Assembly: GCA_902806575.1 (NCBI GenBank)
Contig: CADCXD010000018.1
Span: forward strand, 1-64,000
Direction: 5' to 3'
Length of the DNA: 64,000 nt
Origin: Jackrogersella multiformis
Taxonomy: Eukaryota; Ascomycota; Sordariomycetes; Xylariales; Hypoxylaceae
The notes beneath the pieces are model-generated. The model was given only the letters and a program-made list of their open reading frames with translations. It did no database searches and had not been told where the DNA came from. Position numbers and translations under genes: made by a program. Within the stretch, counting starts at the first letter, position 1, and every line of letters begins with the position of its first letter. Below, piece by piece: positions 59,060-64,000 of the stretch.

Positions 59060-59345
59060 GTTTCGAACTATTTGACATTGCATCTCAAACTACCTACTCG
59101 ACTAAACACTGCCGTGCATAGCCTACCGACCATTAGTAATATCGAAGTCCACACAGCTTGAGATCGACATCATCGTCAGCCGAATTGTCCATTGTGGGCC
59201 ATCCTTGCCTTTCACTCCAGGTAGTCTTAGAAACCAATTTGAGCCAGCTCATCTGATGGAATAGGATATTCTTGATCCTTTCTGCTCTGGTTTGGGTTGG
59301 TTTGTTTTGCTAGGAGGCTTTCTTGGGTTGACCGTGTAGTTGAAA

Positions 59346-62300
59346 ATGGGCCGGAATCGCGGTGAGTAACATACCTTTTCATCTATTGTCTGATTTTTAT
59401 TCCTTGTCTATCGATCTTCTTTTCTCTCCCTCTCTCTTTCATCGGAGTTAGAGGATTTCTTGTCTGTCAACTCGCATCTTGGCGAGTTACCATCCATCAT
59501 ACCTGGTACCAACCAGCATGCGGATGTTAAACGACATCCATCGAGGATTGCTGTCCCACCTTATACCCTACATAACCTTACATGATACCAACGCACCCTG
59601 GAGCCAGCAAGTTCCTGCAATATTAGCATCAGCAACGCAAGTGTCAATCAATAGCTTCTGGCTCATCACAAAGGATAGGCCGAGTCAGCACATTCATACA
59701 TACCCTTATCCCCTGACTCCTGTTTGTCGCATACCGAAAGTTGTTGCCGTGTTTCCCGAGTACCTAGCTTGGTTAGGTATTCGCCACATCAAATGATGTT
59801 ATGTTGTTGTGTTCTTTACCTTCGTTCGCTCTGCCTGCAGCGTTTGAATTGAATACCTACCTCCTAGGTACCTACCTAAGGTATTCCAACAAGGGTGGCC
59901 CTACCTTGCTGTCTTTTTAAAAGTGTTCCAATGTAACATTTGATCATACTTCCAAGGCTATTTTATGCTGTGCGATCAAGCTTAACCTTATAAGGTGTTA
60001 AAGTTAGCATCTACATCCCGCTACCTACCTACCTAGTACCTAGTACCTACCTTAGGGAGGTACACTTTTTTCATTTTACTTCCTAAGTATCTTTCGCCAG
60101 ATGCATAATGATGGTTTGACTGATTAATACCGTCCGTCTTCCCCGCCATTTCCTTGCCGATGAATGCATCTAAGCGATTACGGGATTACGGGATTTTCGG
60201 TATGCTAATAACTTAAACTAAAGTGCTCTCGTTTATGTCCTCATTCTCTGGATCTCACCACGCCCAGTTCAACGGCGATCCTAAAAACATCAGCGATTCG
60301 CCCACACCTTCGCCTTCACCACCATACGCACACGCTCCTTTCTCCAGTAGCCAGTCGAATTTAAACAGTACCGCGAGAAAAGGTCACAACATCATCAACG
60401 TCGGCGGCTTTCGTAATCGAACGAGATCACGCGCATTTTCGACACCTATTCCAGCGTCTCCCGTACTGATCAATCATGACAACACGCCTATAGCTGCTGC
60501 TCCCATCTCTGTCGAGACACACCGTAGAACCGTGAGTAGAACTATTACGAGGCCTCTGTCCATGGTGCAGGCCTACCAACCGCCCCTCATGGATGTAAAC
60601 GAAGACACCATACCCGAACTGCAACCCATCTTTACCTTTCTCAATAGCCATGGAAACAAGTTATATCAGGAGGGATATTTCCTGAAATTGGACGATCAGA
60701 ATACCCGTGAGTCTGGCTTGTTGCCGATCGGATTTTCGTTTCAACGTCTAACCATGTGCAGAGGGCAAACCGAACTCGGACCGGACCTGGACGGAATGCT
60801 TTGCTCAGCTAGTAGGGACCGTATTATCCTTGTGGGATGCAGCGGAATTGGACGCTGCTGGCGAGGATGGGGAAGTTCTGCCGAAGTTCGTCAACTTAAC
60901 GGATGCTTCCATAAAGATGGTAAGAATACTAACAGAAGGGACATCACGGAACGACACTTTGGAGACACTGCAGTTTGAGCTAATCCATAGCTAGATCGAA
61001 TCGTTGCCTACGAGGTCGAATGAAGAGACGCCTCTACAGAATATCCTTAGCATATCGACGGCGGGGCGGAATCGGTATCTACTGCATTTCAATTCGCGCG
61101 AGTCGCTCATCAAATGGACTTCGGGCATCCGACTTGCCATGTTCGAGCATTCGACACTCCAGGAAGCCTATACCGGAGCACTCATTGCTGGAAAGGGCAA
61201 AACACTGAATAATATTGGTGTTATTATGGAAAGAGCACGCATACCGATGGATCAATGGGTCAGAGTCCGATTTGGTGCTGGCGTACCATGGAGACGTTGT
61301 TGGTGTGTCACTACACCACCAGACGAGAAGGAGTTTCTCAAGATGCAAAAGGATCACAAGAAAAAGTCGCCGTATGATCGCTCGCACGCCCCGTTATTGA
61401 AAGGAGATATCAAATTTTACGACAGCAGGAAGGATGGGAAGAAGGCTAAGAAGATGCTACCGATAGCAACGATTAGTGATGCCTATTCCGCGTATGCTTT
61501 ATACCCCCAAGCGAAGTCGCTGATTGACGCTTCGACATTAATCAAGATCGAGGGGAACATCACTATCCACTCAGACCCGCCGTCTGAAAGCGAGGGTTTC
61601 GTCTTCATCATGCCCGAAGTACACCCTGCTGTGAGCGGGTTCGAGATGATGCTGAGATTTTTGTTTCCGACATGGGATACATTTGGTCTTTATGGCCGCC
61701 CGGGAAGACTCGTTGCAAGCGTTTTAGACTCGAGATCCCTAATGTTTGCTATGCCCAAGCACAAACGCTACGGCTACTTAGAGCTACAAGATGTGTCTGG
61801 GCTGATACTGACTGAAGGCAGTTCCAGTTGGAACGAGCGAGAGTGGAGAAAGAAGCTCAAGGAGTTGACAGGTACCCGTATGAACGCTATAGAGGACGGA
61901 GAGAGCACTAGTTCGGGTAGCAAGACGAACGGTCAGGGTAAACGACTTAGCTTTGGCCCAGCGGCTGGGGGGGCTGCGAAACCTAGAGTCGGCTTTGCAG
62001 ATGAAGCACCTCCTTCTGTGCGGACGTCTCGATCAATGTCGCTCAGCAGTCGGCCGACTTTGCGAAACGACTCGTCTCCTCCTATTGACCGAGCGCGTGA
62101 CACATCTGCGATGGCTATGAAGTCTGATCATGCTCGTAATGCGTCAGATTCTAATGTATCCGGACTACTACCACCTCACCAGGATGGTTCTTATGGTTCT
62201 TATGCATCAAGCCCAGCCTCATCCGCGCGGGGGCCTAATCCAGCACGTGGCTTCATGAATGATTTTGCAGCAACCCCAGAACGTATGAGTTCCGACGAAG

Positions 62301-64000
62301 AGCGAGCAGACGTCCCGATCCGTGATTTTGAGGGAATGCGAAGGATGCAAACCCCGGAGCCGGTGTCCCAACCACCTAGTTTCTCTCACGCACCAGGCCA
62401 TGTGCCTACAACGCGACCGTATCATTCGCCCGAATTGCGCCGTGCTAACAGCCGATTGTCCATGACTACCCTTACGCAGCTCGCAAAAGCTGGCGGCGTC
62501 CCGGCAGCCAAGGGGGCATGGGAAAACGAAGCGGTTAGTGAGGAGCGCCGTGGGCCGCCTCCGCAGGGCCCAGACCAACGTGGTGGTCCACAGCCTCCGG
62601 TACATACTCACGCCGACAACGCTGGGATGTCTGCTAATACCGGATCCGGTGAAGTTTTAAAGGAAAACCAACCTATGTCCACCCTCTCCCCTGGCCTTAC
62701 TTCCCCTCAAGCGGGCCCTAGACAAATGCGATCAGGATCACCGTTGAACCAAACCATGATGAGTCCCCCTTCTTACGGTAACCGCGGTCCGAGTCCAGGT
62801 CCAGGGGGTTCGCGACCCGGTACCGCGTCTGGTAATCGACCTCCCCCTCCTCCTGGACACGGACCGCCACCGGGTTACATGCTTCCAACCCCTCCAGGGC
62901 AGAGAGGGCCTGCTCCTTACGGCATGCCTCCTCCCGGTAGGGGCCGCGGCCGCGGTCGCGGTGGTCCGCCCAACATGCCTCCCCCAGGGCGTGGCCGCCC
63001 TAACTACCAACCTAATGATAATATGTATCGTGGATACCCTCCACAAGGACCGCCACCAGGACCTGGCGGGCCAGATAGACCGAGATCGCCAGCTAACCAC
63101 AGACCCTTACCACCGCTTAATACCTCTCCATCTCTTCATAGGAAACCACTCCCAGCTCGTACCGACAGTCTGCAGCACCGGCAACGTGATGATCTGAGCC
63201 CTCAAACCCCTTCCACAAGTAGTGGAAGTCTTACGGGCAATCGGATTGACGCGGCCGCATTAGGTCAAGTTCGTCCGCTTAACACAGGGTACCGAGCCCC
63301 TCCAAACAATTCCGGCGTCGAACGTCAGGCTACCGGCAAGAGTCAAGCTAGCAGCCGCTATGATGAAGGTAGCCGTTACGATGATTCTGCATCGACTGAT
63401 AGTCCCGACTATGCCAGCTCGCGACCCTCGACGGAAACAGCATCTTCGGGCGATCGCGAGCGGCCGAGGGCTGGTGTTCTTCGGACGATTGGAAACGGCG
63501 ATGACTCTCCTATGCGGACTGGTCCCAGTTTCGATATTCCAGATGTCGATTTTGGGCCTACTCTAAACTATGCGACGGCGCCGCGGAACAAGACTCCCAC
63601 TCCTGGAAACCCACCGCCAACATCGTTCTCCCCAGCTCCTCGCTCTCAATCACCAGCACCTGCAGCTCCACGCCGATCGCCAGGAATTGACGCAGGACAT
63701 GCCCGTCAAGACTCGGATGATACACTTCGACGAAGCATGGTCTGGCAGCCGGCTGCATTGAATAAGCCCTCCAATACTCCTTCCGTCAATGCCTTCTCGG
63801 CTGAGGAGTTCGTCCAACAACGGGCGGCGGCAGCCTCCGCAACACCAATGTATGCACACCAGAGACATTCGTCGGGGAATACACTTAGTGGGTTCATAGC
63901 GGGCAGCCCGACTCCTCCCCTCAACAAAGGTCAAGGTCAAGATTATATGGGTACTGCACATTCCCGGAACAGTTCTCAAGATCTCCTAAACCGTCCAAAT
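59346..64000 (+). CDS. Caf120/Skg3-type PH-domain protein (partial, runs off window)
   Basis: Proposed exons: 59346-59361, 60224-60706, 60762-60919 and 60995 to beyond 64000; at least 1221 residues, open at the right edge. The first exon (MGRNR) and its 862-nt intron (gtgagt...ctaaag) are a hypothesis: phase fits and gives MGRNRVLSFMSSF. Otherwise translation starts at the ATG at 60235. The PH-domain core is split by two short introns: YQEGYFLKLDDQ, RTWTECFAQLVGTVLSLWD, FVNLTDASIKMIESL. A second conserved region follows (WVRVRFGAGVPWRRCWCV, GDIKFYD, GFEMMLRFLFPTWDTFGLYGR). The rest, from about residue 480, is low complexity, with P/G-rich repeats, RGRGRGRGG and many SP/TP sites. The order PH, conserved core, disordered tail matches yeast Skg3/Caf120, which localise at bud sites; Caf120 was found with CCR4-NOT. 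Confidence 0.85.

Larger units (their letters stand above)
55321..59345. other. Large intergenic region, 4 kb
   Basis: The longest gap in the right half. It holds the upstream region of the PP2C gene and the promoter and 5' part of the PH-domain gene. CCTAGGTA motifs: 55477-55515, 55541-55553, 55925-55940, 56018-56036 and others. A 9-bp triplicate occurs at 57485-57511 and a T20 run at 59040-59059. Open frames at 56170-56454 and 56560-56820 (plus) show no protein-like pattern. From about 58400 on the plus strand becomes pyrimidine-rich, as in a promoter or leader. Confidence 0.55.

Noticed and set aside
1..64000. CRISPR arrays, rRNA genes, tRNA genes, intact transposons
   Set aside because: None seen. 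Repeats of the CCTAGG type lack unique spacers of constant length and are not CRISPR.

Overview
This window is the end of a chromosome from a filamentous ascomycete (Pezizomycotina, probably Sordariomycetes). The evidence is a telomere tract of CCCTAA type at base 1, small spliceosomal introns (about 46-99 nt, GT...AG), a CpA-depleted AT block typical of repeat-induced point mutation (RIP), and a set of fungal housekeeping genes. The genus is not determined.

Layout. Bases 1-36 are telomere repeats. Bases 37 to about 3890 are extremely AT-rich, gene-free DNA, read as a RIP-mutated heterochromatic subtelomere. From 3.9 to 25 kb the DNA has normal composition but few genes: an Old Yellow Enzyme reductase, an alpha-arrestin, a flavin monooxygenase, a 10-cysteine secreted protein, a SnoaL-like protein and a 14-TM MFS exporter, separated by 0.6-3.2 kb of intergenic DNA. 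Several of these are typical accessory genes, but there is no PKS, NRPS or terpene synthase. From 25 kb on the content becomes core eukaryotic: Elg1/ATAD5-type clamp unloader, Utp8, an RD-repeat protein, a four-BRCT Rad4/Dpb11/TopBP1 protein with an apparent frameshift, a small membrane protein, a histidine acid phosphatase, a SIRT5-like sirtuin, a DUF726/TMCO4 protein, Utp23, a Ptc7-like mitochondrial PP2C, and the start of a Caf120/Skg3-type PH-domain protein that runs off the right edge.

The genes do not form one pathway. Themes that recur are genome maintenance (Elg1, Rad4/Dpb11), small-subunit processome (Utp8, Utp23) and mitochondrial regulation (sirtuin, Ptc7-like). Intergenic DNA is peppered with a palindromic TACCTAGGTA motif, in places as 8-bp tandem arrays.

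Most multi-exon models here were built by hand: junctions were chosen where GT/AG signals, reading phase and continuity of a family motif agree. They are predictions without transcript support. No tRNA, rRNA, CRISPR array or intact transposon was recognised.
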